The notes: a model not told the origin generated them from the letters alone. Counted from the first letter of the stretch, positions 1 to 8,802 are shown. The stretch is DNA of 64,000 nucleotides from Turicibacter sp. (GCA_009780245.1 WRAJ01000006.1:20834-84833); one strand, 5' to 3'. Program-made: numbers and translations.

Positions 1-1
1 T

Positions 2-151
2 GTCAAATTGTTGTCCAACGTTGATGCAGTAAATAAAATTAATGCTGAAGTTGATTATTTGATCTTTCTCCATTCTTTCGAAGATTTAGAAAAGGAAAAA
101 ATTACAGAAGTCCTACATTCTGAAAGCTTAAAAATCATTGAGCTAACGTAA
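2..151 (+). CDS. 3' end of a gene of unknown function
   Basis: An open frame enters from the left edge and runs 49 codons to a TAA at 149-151. Only the C-terminus is visible; it is rich in Glu, Lys and Leu and ends in KIIELT. I see no recognisable motif in this fragment. It is followed by a 134-base gap with its own promoter, so the regulator downstream is probably a separate transcript. The frame is plausible by composition, but identity cannot be assigned. Confidence 0.5.
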   Translation, partial: VKLLSNVDAVNKINAEVDYLIFLHSFEDLEKEKITEVLHSESLKIIELT

Positions 152-221
152 GCATGCAGGTTGATCAGAGGATTTAGCATCAAAAGATGTTCATATTTCA
201 TCAAAAATTATTAATTTTTAT

Positions 222-250
222 GTATGAATCAGCTTTAAATATGCTATAAT
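222..250 (+). promoter_or_regulatory. extended -10 promoter of the LytTR regulator gene
   Basis: TGC-TATAAT (extended -10) lies at 242-250. The -35 position (222-227) is poor, which is usual for extended -10 promoters. The RBS AAGAGGTG at 271-278 precedes the ATG at 286. Confidence 0.45.
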
Positions 251-285
251 AACTTCAGACTAAAAAATAAAAGAGGTGTTGTGAA

Positions 286-1056
286 ATGGCATTTTCATTC
301 TTATCATTAGAAAATGAAGAATCATTCGTAAACAAAATAGAGTCAACTATCAGTTCAATGGGCGTTGAGAATAAACTTCACTCTGTTTATTCTGTGGAAA
401 GTGCTCTTGAGGCTGCAAAACAAATTAGTATTGATGTGTTCATCGTCAACGTTAATTTGGAAGATCGCAAAAAAGGCATTAACACGGCAGGTATCGAGTT
501 CATTAAAGAACTCCGTGAGATCGATAAAGCAACTCCGATTATCACAACGGGTAGATTAGCTGATCCAGTGAAAACCGTTGCGATGTTTAATGATCTTAAA
601 ATCTTCTCTTATTTAGAAAAAGATTTTGAAAATGAGCACCTTAAGAGTGAGCTCGAAAAAGCGGTTGAGTACGTTGAATCAACGTTATTCAGAAAAAGAA
701 CCATCGCGTTCAAAAGAAAAGGATCGATCAAAGTCTTTCCAACGAAAAACATTTTCTGTATCCAAAGAGTGCCACACGGTAAAAAACAGATTCTTGTTAC
801 TAGCTATGACGACATCATTAACGAAGTCGTTACTGAAACGTTCTCAATTAAAAGTAGCTTAGGTGAAATTCTAGATCAGTTTGAAAATAGCAAAGATGTT
901 CTTCGTGTTCATCAAAGCTGGATCGTTAACCCGAAAATGATTAGAGGTCTCGATTTAGCACGTGAAGAAATCACGTTGTTATCAAACATTAGAGTGCCAA
1001 TTGGAGACACGTACCGACGTGATTTAAGGCCTTATTTTAAAAACGAAAGCTTATAA
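286..1056 (+). CDS. LytTR-family response regulator with degenerate receiver domain
   Basis: A 256-residue two-domain regulator. Residues 1-125 have the layout of a CheY-like receiver, but the phospho-acceptor position at the end of strand 3 is Asn55 (context DVFIVNVNLED) where Asp is expected. Residues 140-250 form a LytTR DNA-binding domain, including the typical VHQSWIVNP segment. LytTR regulators bind direct repeats upstream of secreted-factor, bacteriocin or quorum-sensing genes. No partner kinase is next to it; the nearest sensor-like membrane protein is at 7151-7699. A second regulator with the same defect lies at 29570-30316. The domain call is firm; loss of phospho-signalling is inferred from the missing Asp. 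A strong RBS sits 8 bases before the ATG. Confidence 0.85.
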   Translation: MAFSFLSLENEESFVNKIESTISSMGVENKLHSVYSVESALEAAKQISIDVFIVNVNLEDRKKGINTAGIEFIKELREIDKATPIITTGRLADPVKTVAMFNDLKIFSYLEKDFENEHLKSELEKAVEYVESTLFRKRTIAFKRKGSIKVFPTKNIFCIQRVPHGKKQILVTSYDDIINEVVTETFSIKSSLGEILDQFENSKDVLRVHQSWIVNPKMIRGLDLAREEITLLSNIRVPIGDTYRRDLRPYFKNESL

Positions 1057-1076
1057 TTAATAGCAATTAGTCTACT

Positions 1077-1103
1077 AAAAACCCCCGATTAGGGGGCTTT
1101 TTT
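1077..1103. terminator. bidirectional Rho-independent terminator
   Basis: AAAACCCCC (1078-1086) pairs with GGGGG-c-TTTT (1092-1101). There are T runs on both strands, so it can serve both the LytTR gene and thrS, whose 3' ends converge here. Confidence 0.85.
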
Positions 1104-1134
1104 GTTTTCATCTGTCATAGCAAGGAGCCAACAG

Positions 1135-3060
1135 CTACCTTGATTTGTTCGCAATCTCATCTAAGATGGTCGTTACAAACTCTTCTAAAGCCAGGGTTTG
1201 TTGATCATCTTGACCATAACGACGAACGTTGATGGTTTTACTTTCAACCTCTTTGTCACCAATCACGATGAGCATTGGGACTTTTTTCGTCTGAGATTCA
1301 CGGATTTTATAACCCAACTTCTCCTCGCGGTCATCCAGGTTGAAACGGATGCGATGCTTTTTAAGTCGTGCGACAATTTCTGCGACGTATTCTGAGTGGT
1401 AATTGTTATTTACCGGGATGATCGTCACTTGCGTTGGTGCGAGCCACATCGGGAACGCGCCTTTGTACAGCTCAATCAGATAAGCAAGTAGACGCTCGTA
1501 CGTTGAGATAAAGCCACGGTGAATCACGACCGGCGTAACCTTCTCACCGTTCTCATCGATGTACGATAATTCAAAACGTTGCGGCAATAAGAAATCCAGT
1601 TGAATCGTTGATAACGTTAAGTCGTGGCCAAGCGCTGTTTTAATTTGAATGTCCAACTTTGGTCCGTAAAACGCAGCCTCTCCCGTCATCGGCACGTAAT
1701 CGATGCCGTTTTCATCTAGCACTTCTGCGAGCATCGTTTCTGCTTTGATCCACATCGCATCGTCATCGTGATACTTTTCTTTGTCTTCTGGGTCACGTAG
1801 TGATAAGCTATAATAAGCAATCTCAATCCCGAAATCTTCTACGGCTTGGTGAATCATTTTTAAACAATGCGCAAATTCTTGCTTGATTTGATCCGGACGA
1901 ACAAATAAATGCGCATCGGTTAACGTCATAGCACGCACACGTTCAAGGCCCGTTAACGCACCAGAAGCTTCGTAGCGATGTTGGATCACTTCTTCAGCTA
2001 AGCGAATTGGTAAATCACGATACGAACGCATTTTTGACCCGTAAACTAGCATGTGGTGCGGACATGACATCGGCCGTAAAAATAGGGCTTCATGATCCAA
2101 TTCGATCGGTGGGAAATTGTCCTCTTTGTAAAGCTCCCAATGCCCAGACGTTTTATACAAATCCACAGACCCGATAACCGGAGTAAAGACATGTTGAAAG
2201 CCATAGTCCTCTTCCAACTCCGTCACGTATCTAGCGATCTGCTTACGGATGGTGGCGCCGTTTGGGAGAAGGATGGGAAAGCCAAGTCCTGATAACGGAT
2301 TTAACGTAAAAATTTCCAGTTCTTTCCCCAGCTTCTTATGGTCACGCTCTTTACGTTCTTGCAGAATTTCTAAATAAGCTGCCACGTCTTTTTGCGAAAA
2401 CGCCGCGTACCCGTAAATACGCGTCAACATTTTATTGTTTGAATCCCCGCGCCAGTAAGCACCCGCCACCGTTAATAATTTGAAAAACTTAATTTCTTTG
2501 GTATTTGTGACATGACCCCCAGCACAGAGGTCGGCAAATTCGCCTTGCTCATACACGGTAATCATTTCACCTTCTTCGATCGCTTCAATGAGTTCTAGCT
2601 TGTATGCGTCATTGACAAACAGGGCCTTTGCTTCTTCGCGCGTGATTTCTTTCCTTGTGATTTCAAGGGCTTCAGAGGCAATATTCGACATCATTTTTTC
2701 GATTTTAGTTAGATCCTCATCCGTTACTTTTTCTTCTGTGTCAAAATCGTAGTAGAACCCTTCTTCGATCGCAGGACCAACGCCAAACTTGGCATCTGGG
2801 TACAGACGTTTGATCGCTTGGGCCATTAAATGCGCCGTTGAATGATTCAGTACAGGCATGGCTGCCTCGTTATCGTTTGTGATGAGCTCTAAATGAGCAT
2901 CAGCCTGGATCGGGCGGTTTAACTCATAAGTCTCACCGTCTAGTTTAGCTGCCACACATTTTTTACGTAAGCTCGGTGAAATTGAAGCGGCAATCTGACC
3001 CGCGGTCGTTGTCGCTTCGTACTCCCGCACGCTGTTATCTGGAAAAGTTATTTTTATCAT
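1135..3060 (-). CDS. thrS: threonyl-tRNA synthetase
   Basis: A 641-residue class II aminoacyl-tRNA synthetase that charges tRNA-Thr in the cytoplasm; full length for the family. Domains in order: N-terminal TGS (1-62), the SAD editing domain with HSTAHLMAQA near residue 73, the catalytic core with SCPHHM (zinc-binding Cys region) near residue 334 and class II motif 3 around HRGFISTYERLLAYL, and an anticodon-binding domain from about 540. The start has the RBS AAGGAG 10 bases upstream. The gene is monocistronic between a promoter at 3103-3131 and a shared terminator. No T-box leader is seen: only about 40 bases separate the inferred transcription start from the ATG, so it is probably not controlled by tRNA-Thr charging, unlike many Bacillota thrS genes. 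Confidence 0.98.
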   Translation of the reverse strand: MIKITFPDNSVREYEATTTAGQIAASISPSLRKKCVAAKLDGETYELNRPIQADAHLELITNDNEAAMPVLNHSTAHLMAQAIKRLYPDAKFGVGPAIEEGFYYDFDTEEKVTDEDLTKIEKMMSNIASEALEITRKEITREEAKALFVNDAYKLELIEAIEEGEMITVYEQGEFADLCAGGHVTNTKEIKFFKLLTVAGAYWRGDSNNKMLTRIYGYAAFSQKDVAAYLEILQERKERDHKKLGKELEIFTLNPLSGLGFPILLPNGATIRKQIARYVTELEEDYGFQHVFTPVIGSVDLYKTSGHWELYKEDNFPPIELDHEALFLRPMSCPHHMLVYGSKMRSYRDLPIRLAEEVIQHRYEASGALTGLERVRAMTLTDAHLFVRPDQIKQEFAHCLKMIHQAVEDFGIEIAYYSLSLRDPEDKEKYHDDDAMWIKAETMLAEVLDENGIDYVPMTGEAAFYGPKLDIQIKTALGHDLTLSTIQLDFLLPQRFELSYIDENGEKVTPVVIHRGFISTYERLLAYLIELYKGAFPMWLAPTQVTIIPVNNNYHSEYVAEIVARLKKHRIRFNLDDREEKLGYKIRESQTKKVPMLIVIGDKEVESKTINVRRYGQDDQQTLALEEFVTTILDEIANKSR

Positions 3061-3102
3061 ATTGCCAACTCCTTGTTTTTTAGATATTTTAGGTATCCAA
3101 AC

Positions 3103-3131
3103 ATTGTACTATACAATGGACTTTTTTTCAA
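3103..3131 (-). promoter_or_regulatory. thrS promoter
   Basis: On the minus strand, TTGAAA (3126-3131), a 17-base spacer and TACAAT (3103-3108). This leaves a leader of about 40 bases before thrS. Confidence 0.7.
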
Positions 3132-3135
3132 TAGA

Positions 3136-3174
3136 AAATACGATGTTTCAACCGTTAACTGAAACATCGTATTT
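3136..3174 (-). terminator. terminator of the GntR/ABC operon
   Basis: A perfect 15-bp inverted repeat (AAATACGATGTTTCA and its complement) with a 9-base loop, followed on the minus strand by TTTTCTATT. It lies 30 bases past the permease stop and directly upstream of the thrS promoter. Confidence 0.7.
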
Positions 3175-3205
3175 CGTTTTATTTTCACAAGGATATTCTA
3201 TCGTC

Positions 3206-3964
3206 TTATCGCGTCTTTACAGGTAACTGCTTAATCAGCAAGTAAGCACCTGTTCCAAAGAACAAAATGGTCGCCACGGTTGCAAAAATCATGACGTTAC
3301 TGTCATGCGTTTGTGCTAATAAAAATTGATTTCCTTCGACGACGTTCTCAACCACATATTCAATGACATAACCAAGGTTGTCTAAGTTAACGTCGAGGTG
3401 ATCAATTGAAATGTTTGTCGCCGCCGTTCTGATGCCTAGCCAGCCAGTAACAAAAACGGTCATCACAACCAAAATCATCGTCAGCAGCCAACCAATTCTT
3501 TGCCAGAGGAAGGCGATGAACATACCACAAAAGAATGCTGCGATATACATTAAGAATTGCACTAGGAACATCCCCATCGTCCAGTGAGCAATAAACGTCG
3601 TCGCTCTTGGTAGCAGCTGAAGAATCATCGCAACTGCTAATAGAAACGGACCAATCAACACGCTAACAATGAGCGCACTGGTACTTTCTGAAATAAAACT
3701 TTCAACGCGCGAAATACCTCTTCTTACACCAGCTGGGACTTCGGCACCAGCAACAATACCACTGATAAACATAATAATCGTAGCCGCTCCAAAACTTGCC
3801 GTGTGGAAGATAGTAACAAAAAAGCCATTATCACCAAAATCAAAAATCATGTTTATGACTCTTCCAAGCACCCAACTTGCAAAGATAAAAGTAACCGACC
3901 CGAGCGCAAAGTGCACATACTCTATGAGATCTTGTTTAATTAGTTTTAATAATCTGTTATTCAT
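3206..3964 (-). CDS. ABC transporter permease subunit of a GntR-controlled exporter
   Basis: A 252-residue membrane protein with about six hydrophobic segments (near residues 15-35, 50-70, 90-115, 130-150, 155-180, 225-245). It is the last gene of a three-gene minus-strand operon: GntR regulator, ATPase, permease. It overlaps the ATPase gene by 8 bases, so the two are likely translationally coupled. By context it forms the membrane half of a small ABC-2-like transporter of the YtrA-regulated type, usually linked to antimicrobial or cell-envelope stress. The residues between the third and fourth helices and the extracytoplasmic loop before the last helix show no motif I recognise. The substrate is unknown. 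Confidence 0.75.
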   Translation of the reverse strand: MNNRLLKLIKQDLIEYVHFALGSVTFIFASWVLGRVINMIFDFGDNGFFVTIFHTASFGAATIIMFISGIVAGAEVPAGVRRGISRVESFISESTSALIVSVLIGPFLLAVAMILQLLPRATTFIAHWTMGMFLVQFLMYIAAFFCGMFIAFLWQRIGWLLTMILVVMTVFVTGWLGIRTAATNISIDHLDVNLDNLGYVIEYVVENVVEGNQFLLAQTHDSNVMIFATVATILFFGTGAYLLIKQLPVKTR

Positions 3965-4877
3965 TATAGCTGCCTCCCGTTAAATGGATGAATAAATCTT
4001 GTAGCGTGACCGATGAGAGTTGTAAGCCCAATTCTTGAGCTAGTCGGTGTTCCTTGTCAGTAAGGTTACTACTTAAGGTTATTTTTTTGAAGCCACCGAG
4101 GGTTTCTGTACTTAAAATGGCTTTGCCCCCAGCGAACATATCCACTGCGTCGGCTGGGCCGGTGATCGCGTGGCCAGCTGAGACAATTTCGTCGTAGCTG
4201 CCTTTTTTGAGGAGCTTGCCTTGATGGATGATGATCACTTCGTCAAAAAGGTATTCCATTTCTGAGACGAGGTGTGTTGACATGACGATCGTGCGTGGAT
4301 GGCGTTCTTGATCTCTTAAGATTTCTTTATAAAAGAGGTCACGCGTTGGCGCATCCATACCAATGTAGGCTTCGTCGAAGATGGTGATCGGTGCACGACT
4401 GGCTAGTCCGACGATGACCGAGAGCGCCGATTGCTGCCCGGTTGATAGTTTATGTGGGCGCTTGTTAGTTGGAAGTCCAAATTTTTGAATCAGTTCATCC
4501 GCGTAGGCTTGATCGAAATTTGGGCGGTATGCCGTTTCTTTTTTTATGTATTTTGGTACTTTTGGGTGTGTATCCGCATCATCTGAACTAAATTCCCTCG
4601 GATAAACAAACTGGATGTGTGACATCAGATCGCCGTTATCAAACACGCGTTCGCCATCAATGGTGATGTCACCGTGAGACGCTTCTCTAAACGAAGCAAG
4701 GGCCGATAGTAAGCTTGTTTTTCCTGCACCGTTGCGACCGATTAGGCCGTAAATTTTTCCTGGTTCAAGCGTAAACGTGACGTCTTTGAGTGCTTGAAAG
4801 GCAGGCGTTGGTGGTAATAGACTTTGGTTGTAGGTGACGGATAAATTTTTCACTTCAAGTGTATAGTTATGTTTCAT
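3957..4877 (-). CDS. ABC transporter ATP-binding protein
   Basis: A 306-residue ATPase. The Walker A motif GLIGRNGAGKTS is near residue 45, the signature segment is LSTGQQSALSV (near 143), Walker B is PITIFDEAYIG (near 160) and the switch His is in STHLVSEM. The signature is LSTGQ rather than LSGGQ, a common variant in YtrB/EcsA-like ATPases. It has a C-terminal extension of about 80 residues after the nucleotide-binding domain. It is preceded by an overlapping GntR gene (11 bases) and followed by the permease. It likely powers a drug- or lipid-linked exporter; the cargo cannot be read from sequence. Confidence 0.88.
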   Translation of the reverse strand: MKHNYTLEVKNLSVTYNQSLLPPTPAFQALKDVTFTLEPGKIYGLIGRNGAGKTSLLSALASFREASHGDITIDGERVFDNGDLMSHIQFVYPREFSSDDADTHPKVPKYIKKETAYRPNFDQAYADELIQKFGLPTNKRPHKLSTGQQSALSVIVGLASRAPITIFDEAYIGMDAPTRDLFYKEILRDQERHPRTIVMSTHLVSEMEYLFDEVIIIHQGKLLKKGSYDEIVSAGHAITGPADAVDMFAGGKAILSTETLGGFKKITLSSNLTDKEHRLAQELGLQLSSVTLQDLFIHLTGGSYNE

Positions 4878-5247
4878 TGTTCATTTCCTCCTGCTTTAAC
4901 ATCTCAATCAATGCTTGAATATCAAATCCTAATTTTTGTGCCTCTATCAGCATTGGCCTTAAATATTGCGCCACAAAATTCTCTTGTCTTTTTTCCGTTA
5001 ACATTATTTTCGCTCCTTTGCTCACAAATATTCCGACACCGCGCTTTTTATATAAGATTCCTTCATCCACTAGTATATTCACACCTTTTGAAACGGTGAT
5101 GTGGTTAATTTTATAAAATTGCACGATTTGCGTGGTTGAAGGGACTTGCTCGTCTTCAGCGAGTGCCCCGTTCATAATTTGATCTTCGATTCGTTCTTTG
5201 ATTTGCAAGAACAATGGGCTATTGTCATCAAACGATTTTCCTAACAT
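4867..5247 (-). CDS. GntR-family (YtrA-type) transcriptional regulator
   Basis: A 126-residue regulator with a winged helix-turn-helix at residues 10-80 (QIKERIEDQIMNG, then the recognition region PSTTQIVQFYKINHITVS) and a short C-terminal dimerisation helix pair, as in the YtrA subfamily; there is no ligand-binding UTRA or FCD domain. It is first in an operon with an ABC ATPase and permease, and such regulators normally repress their own operon. A strong RBS (GGAGGTG) precedes the ATG. An AGTAT-n9-ATACT dyad overlaps the -10 of its promoter and is the likely operator. Confidence 0.9.
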   Translation of the reverse strand: MLGKSFDDNSPLFLQIKERIEDQIMNGALAEDEQVPSTTQIVQFYKINHITVSKGVNILVDEGILYKKRGVGIFVSKGAKIMLTEKRQENFVAQYLRPMLIEAQKLGFDIQALIEMLKQEEMNNET

Positions 5248-5284
5248 CGTCGCACCTCCGATTTAATAGTTTAACACTTATATA

Positions 5285-5328
5285 GTTAAGTATATAGCTA
5301 TAATACTATATTAGTTTGGTTTTGTCAA
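5285..5328 (-). promoter_or_regulatory. promoter and likely operator of the GntR/ABC operon
   Basis: On the minus strand, TTGACA (5323-5328), 17 bases and TATTAT (5300-5305). The dyad AGTAT (5289-5293) and ATACT (5303-5307), centred on TATAGCTATA, overlaps the -10, which is where a GntR repressor would block RNA polymerase. The repressor assignment is inference. Confidence 0.7.
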
Positions 5329-5400
5329 CTACTTTTTTGCAACCAGTTCAAATTAATTTCAAAATCACAGGCTTTCACCCGCCAAACTATCATAGTAAAA

Positions 5401-5429
5401 TTGCTAAAATCGTAGAACTATGTTATAAT
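5401..5429 (+). promoter_or_regulatory. promoter of the zinc-ribbon membrane protein gene
   Basis: TTGCTA (5401-5406), a 17-base spacer and TATAAT (5424-5429), about 50 bases before the start codon. Confidence 0.65.
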
Positions 5430-5477
5430 GTCGAGAATATACTGGTGTGTAAGACCGTATAAACAGGAGTGATAGCG

Positions 5478-7025
5478 ATGGAGAAAAAATGTTCTACTTG
5501 TGGAGCCCCGGCTACTGGACGGAAGTGCGAATATTGTGGAGAACGCATAGGAAAGGGCGAGGTTGGCCACCACGATGCTAATAGGGTTGACGAATCTGTG
5601 GGAATAGATCCTAATACAGGGGCCCCAACGATAAGCAATGGTCTACCCAGAAATAACCATTCAAGTAGTGGAAAAGCAGCTTTTATCGCAATCGCAGCTG
5701 TTTCGTCTTTGCTTGCGATTGGGGCGTTTTTGATTTTTGGTCCGCTGTTTTCACGTCGATTAAACCCCTTTAACTTGTTCGGGAATTCTTTTGCTGAAGT
5801 AGCAGCAGCTGATTCCATTATGATTGCCTTCGACGGTGAAATTGGTATGTCGGATGCGATGTTTCAGCTAGATCTACCCATTAGTGGGCAACTACACATT
5901 GATAACATCGGGCAAGAAAATATCGGTATCATGTTAGAGATGGAAGTTTCGACGTTTGGGATGAGAGAATTCACCACGATGTTCTGGCGAGATGGGTATC
6001 GCTACACCGATCTGGATGGCGAAAGAAGCCGAGAGCCAGTTGACTCTGAATTCGAAGATCTACTTGCTGAACTTGGCGAATGGCAAGCTGATGCGTCAGC
6101 CAATCAATACTTCTTCCTTGCACCAGCGGATGGCAGTGTCGAAGGGGATGCCGAAAGGATTGACGGTGGTGGCTATCGGCTAACTTTTGATTTTAATACC
6201 AGTGACTGGTTTGGCGACATCCCTGTCTTTGATGGCCTTTTCCCCACCAATCATCAAGATGCTGTCTTTACTTTAACGGCTTATTTGGATCGAAATAGAA
6301 ATTTATCCACGATCCAATTAGTGCTTGAGTTTGATATCTTCGATTTCGGCGGCTCGTCAGGCTTTAGTGTTGATATTTCAGCAGACATTGCGCAGATTGG
6401 CAACGTGTCGGTTGATTTCCCTGCTTGGTTGGACGACGTTGCAGCTGTTGAATTTGCCGATCCAACAACCGCGCCTTTCCTTGGTTCATGGGACGAAGGT
6501 TTCGGTGCGATCCCCTTGTTTGTTTTTGGTGAAGCAGCGTCTGTCGAGTTCTTACCTACTGGCGATGTGATTTTCATTCAAAACAACGGCGACTGGGCGA
6601 TTGAATCATGGACCATTTGTACAAATGATATCCTGAGAGTCGCAGGACGTGAATTCACATGGGTCGTCCGTGGTGATACGCTCATCCTCATTGACAGTTG
6701 GAACGATGATTGGACGTTTGTTCGTCAAGGAGAAGGCGCTGACACTTTCATGCAAATCGAGGATTCAGAACTGCTTGGCTACTGGGACAACGGTAGTGGC
6801 CGCATCCTGTTATTCGTATTCGGAACTGCCGATTCGGTTGAATTTCTCGAGGATGGCACTGTGATTATCACCGAGCGTGGCAACAGCACCACGGTAAATT
6901 GGGCCCCGATTGAACCAGGGAGATTCCTGGCAAATAATCAAGAATTTTCTTACCGCATCGTTGGTGACGTCTTAACCATTACGGATAGTTGGAACGATGA
7001 TTGGCACTTTGATCGTGCTGACTAG
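5478..7025 (+). CDS. zinc-ribbon, single-pass membrane protein with duplicated C-terminal domain
   Basis: A 515-residue protein of unknown function. The N-terminus carries a zinc ribbon (CSTCGAPATGRKCEYCG), then a polar linker and one membrane helix (about residues 65-88). The rest is predicted outside the cell: a middle domain rich in acidic and aromatic residues, then two tandem copies of an about 80-residue domain. Each copy has a GxWDxGxG start, a FVFG-xxxSVEFL core and ends in DSWNDDW (about 335-420 and 430-513). I start at ATG 5478, eight bases after AGGAG; the in-frame GTG at 5469 lies inside that RBS. The zinc ribbon plus one helix resembles many Bacillota stress or envelope proteins, but I cannot name a family. 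Confidence 0.8.
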   Translation: MEKKCSTCGAPATGRKCEYCGERIGKGEVGHHDANRVDESVGIDPNTGAPTISNGLPRNNHSSSGKAAFIAIAAVSSLLAIGAFLIFGPLFSRRLNPFNLFGNSFAEVAAADSIMIAFDGEIGMSDAMFQLDLPISGQLHIDNIGQENIGIMLEMEVSTFGMREFTTMFWRDGYRYTDLDGERSREPVDSEFEDLLAELGEWQADASANQYFFLAPADGSVEGDAERIDGGGYRLTFDFNTSDWFGDIPVFDGLFPTNHQDAVFTLTAYLDRNRNLSTIQLVLEFDIFDFGGSSGFSVDISADIAQIGNVSVDFPAWLDDVAAVEFADPTTAPFLGSWDEGFGAIPLFVFGEAASVEFLPTGDVIFIQNNGDWAIESWTICTNDILRVAGREFTWVVRGDTLILIDSWNDDWTFVRQGEGADTFMQIEDSELLGYWDNGSGRILLFVFGTADSVEFLEDGTVIITERGNSTTVNWAPIEPGRFLANNQEFSYRIVGDVLTITDSWNDDWHFDRAD

Positions 7026-7091
7026 CTGGTTGGCTTGGTCAAGAAGGCCGATAAGCTCATTTGAGGGTTACCACACAATTTTAAATCATTT

Positions 7092-7125
7092 AAAAATCTA
7101 GTGAGCTCGTATTCACTAGATTTTT
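7092..7125. terminator. bidirectional terminator
   Basis: AAAAATCTAGTGA (7092-7104) pairs perfectly with TCACTAGATTTTT (7113-7125). Both strands end in T runs, serving the convergent genes at 5478-7025 and 7151-7699. Confidence 0.85.
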
Positions 7126-7150
7126 CTATTTGCCGAATTTTTTTAAAGCA

Positions 7151-7699
7151 TTAAAGAACGTGTGACACGATGAGAAGGGCCTGTAGTAGGATCACAATCC
7201 CAAAAAGAATCGATCTTTCCAGCTTATTCTTTCTCAGACGGTTTAGGACTTTCGTGAAGTCACGCAAATGAAGCACCAGTAGCAGGATCGTGAGCGTTAG
7301 GATTTGTGCAGTGAATCGGATGGCGGTCTCAGATAGTGACAACCAGTTGATGATTGATAGTAAAATGAGACCTTGGGTAACTAAAATTAGCATAAAGGTC
7401 GTGCAGTAAATGATAAACGTATCGATAAGCGAGCGCTCTGCTAAGCATTTGATGATGAAGAAAATTAAAACAGAGCTAAAGATTTGTAAAATCAAGCCCG
7501 GGACAACGGTATAAACGAGGCCAATCGAGATCCCATAGATGAGGGCCCAAACGATGAGGGGGATTTTTGTGCTCGCCTTTTGTGGTGGTGCAGAGAAAAA
7601 CACTAATTTCTCACCAATCATGCTTTGACAAATACTGTAGAAGAACAAAAACTCAAACGTGTTGCTAAATAGAAATGAGAACAATTCAAGATTTTCCAT
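7151..7699 (-). CDS. lone sensor-like polytopic membrane protein (AgrC/ComD sensor-domain-like)
   Basis: A 182-residue, almost wholly hydrophobic protein with five or six membrane helices and no soluble domain. Its N-terminus (EFLFFYSICQSM-xG-KL) resembles that of the membrane protein at 28719-29573 (ELLMFYLVLANIHGKDL), which is paired with a LytTR regulator. Both look like the membrane sensor half of AgrC/GHKL-type histidine kinases without a kinase domain. I considered an AgrB-like peptide processing protease, but the His and Cys catalytic motif of AgrB is absent. The RBS AGAGGAGC is well placed. It has no LytTR gene of its own beside it. Function is inferred only from architecture. Confidence 0.6.
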   Translation of the reverse strand: MENLELFSFLFSNTFEFLFFYSICQSMIGEKLVFFSAPPQKASTKIPLIVWALIYGISIGLVYTVVPGLILQIFSSVLIFFIIKCLAERSLIDTFIIYCTTFMLILVTQGLILLSIINWLSLSETAIRFTAQILTLTILLLVLHLRDFTKVLNRLRKNKLERSILFGIVILLQALLIVSHVL

Positions 7700-7754
7700 G
7701 TTAACCAGCTCCTCTTTATTTTTACAACGTTTACAAAGTTACAAAAGCAAATAA

Positions 7755-7780
7755 AAGACCAACTCAAAAGAGTTGATCTT
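7755..7780 (-). terminator. gapA terminator
   Basis: Minus-strand AAGATCAACTC, loop TTTT, GAGTTGGTCTT, then TTATTT. It lies 18 bases past the gapA stop. Confidence 0.75.
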
Positions 7781-7797
7781 CGTCTAACAAATAGCAT

Positions 7798-8802
7798 TTA
7801 GATAAGTGATGCAAAATATCCTAATGTACGGATTAACTGAGCCGTGTAAGACATTTCATTGTCGTACCAAGAAGCAACTTTAACTAATTGCTCGCCGCCA
7901 GCTTCCATTACTTTCGTTTGTGTCCCATCGAATAATGATCCGTAGTGGATTCCGATTGTATCAGAAGAAACGATTTCGTCTTCCGTGTAACCGAATGACT
8001 CGTTCGCAGCTGCTTTCATTGCCGCGTTGATTTCTTCTACCGTTGTTTTCTTGTCTAATGTGACAACTAATTCAGTTAATGAACCAGTGATCGTTGGCAC
8101 ACGTTGCGCGCCACCGTCAAGTTTCCCGTTTAACTCAGGAATAACTAAACCGATTGCTTTCGCTGCACCCGTCGAGTTAGGGATGATGTTAGCCGCAGCA
8201 GCACGTGCACGACGTAAGTCACCTTTTCCGTGTGGTCCATCTAATGTGTTTTGGTCATTTGTGTAAGCGTGGATCGTTGACATGAATCCTTTTTGGATAC
8301 CGAAGTTGTCTTGTAACACTTTAGCGAATGGTGCTAAACAGTTCGTTGTACAAGAAGCACCAGAGATAACCGTCTCGCTACCATCTAAAATATCGTGGTT
8401 GACATTATAAACGATTGTTTTAACATCACCAGTTGCAGGTGCAGAAACTACGACTTTCTTAGCGCCAGCCGTTAAATGCTTGCCAGCTCCTTCTTGAGAT
8501 ACGAAGAATCCTGTACACTCTAATACCACATCAACACCAAGGTCAGCCCATGGTAAATCTTCTGGGTTGCGCTCTGCTAATACTTTGATTTCTTTTCCGT
8601 TAACAACGAATGCGCCGTCTTTCACTTCGATATCACCGTTAAAACGTCCTTGAGCTGAATCATACTTGAATAAATGAGCTAATGTCTTAGCGTCAGTTAA
8701 ATCGTTGATTGCTACTACTTCAAATTCAGATTTCTCTGCTAATAAACGTAGAGCTAAACGCCCGATACGTCCAAAACCGTTAATTGCTACTTTAGTTGCC
8801 AT
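7798..8802 (-). CDS. gapA: glyceraldehyde-3-phosphate dehydrogenase (phosphorylating, NAD-dependent type)
   Basis: A 334-residue full-length GAPDH that converts glyceraldehyde 3-phosphate to 1,3-bisphosphoglycerate in glycolysis. The NAD-binding GFGRIGR is at residues 8-14, an acidic residue follows strand 2 (AINDLTD), consistent with NAD preference, and the catalytic Cys lies in SGASCTTNC (about 149-157) with its His in SIHAYTNDQ. It stands alone, with no pgk, tpiA or cggR neighbour as in Bacillus, between its own promoter and terminator. The RBS TAGGAGG is strong, fitting high expression. Confidence 0.98.
   Translation of the reverse strand: MATKVAINGFGRIGRLALRLLAEKSEFEVVAINDLTDAKTLAHLFKYDSAQGRFNGDIEVKDGAFVVNGKEIKVLAERNPEDLPWADLGVDVVLECTGFFVSQEGAGKHLTAGAKKVVVSAPATGDVKTIVYNVNHDILDGSETVISGASCTTNCLAPFAKVLQDNFGIQKGFMSTIHAYTNDQNTLDGPHGKGDLRRARAAAANIIPNSTGAAKAIGLVIPELNGKLDGGAQRVPTITGSLTELVVTLDKKTTVEEINAAMKAAANESFGYTEDEIVSSDTIGIHYGSLFDGTQTKVMEAGGEQLVKVASWYDNEMSYTAQLIRTLGYFASLI

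Noticed and set aside
3061..3102. T-box riboswitch in front of thrS
   Set aside because: The leader is only about 40 bases and has no T-box motif or antiterminator stem.
7151..7699. AgrB-like peptide processing protease
   Set aside because: Right size and hydrophobicity, but no His and Cys catalytic motif is present; its N-terminus resembles the sensor at 28719-29573 instead.
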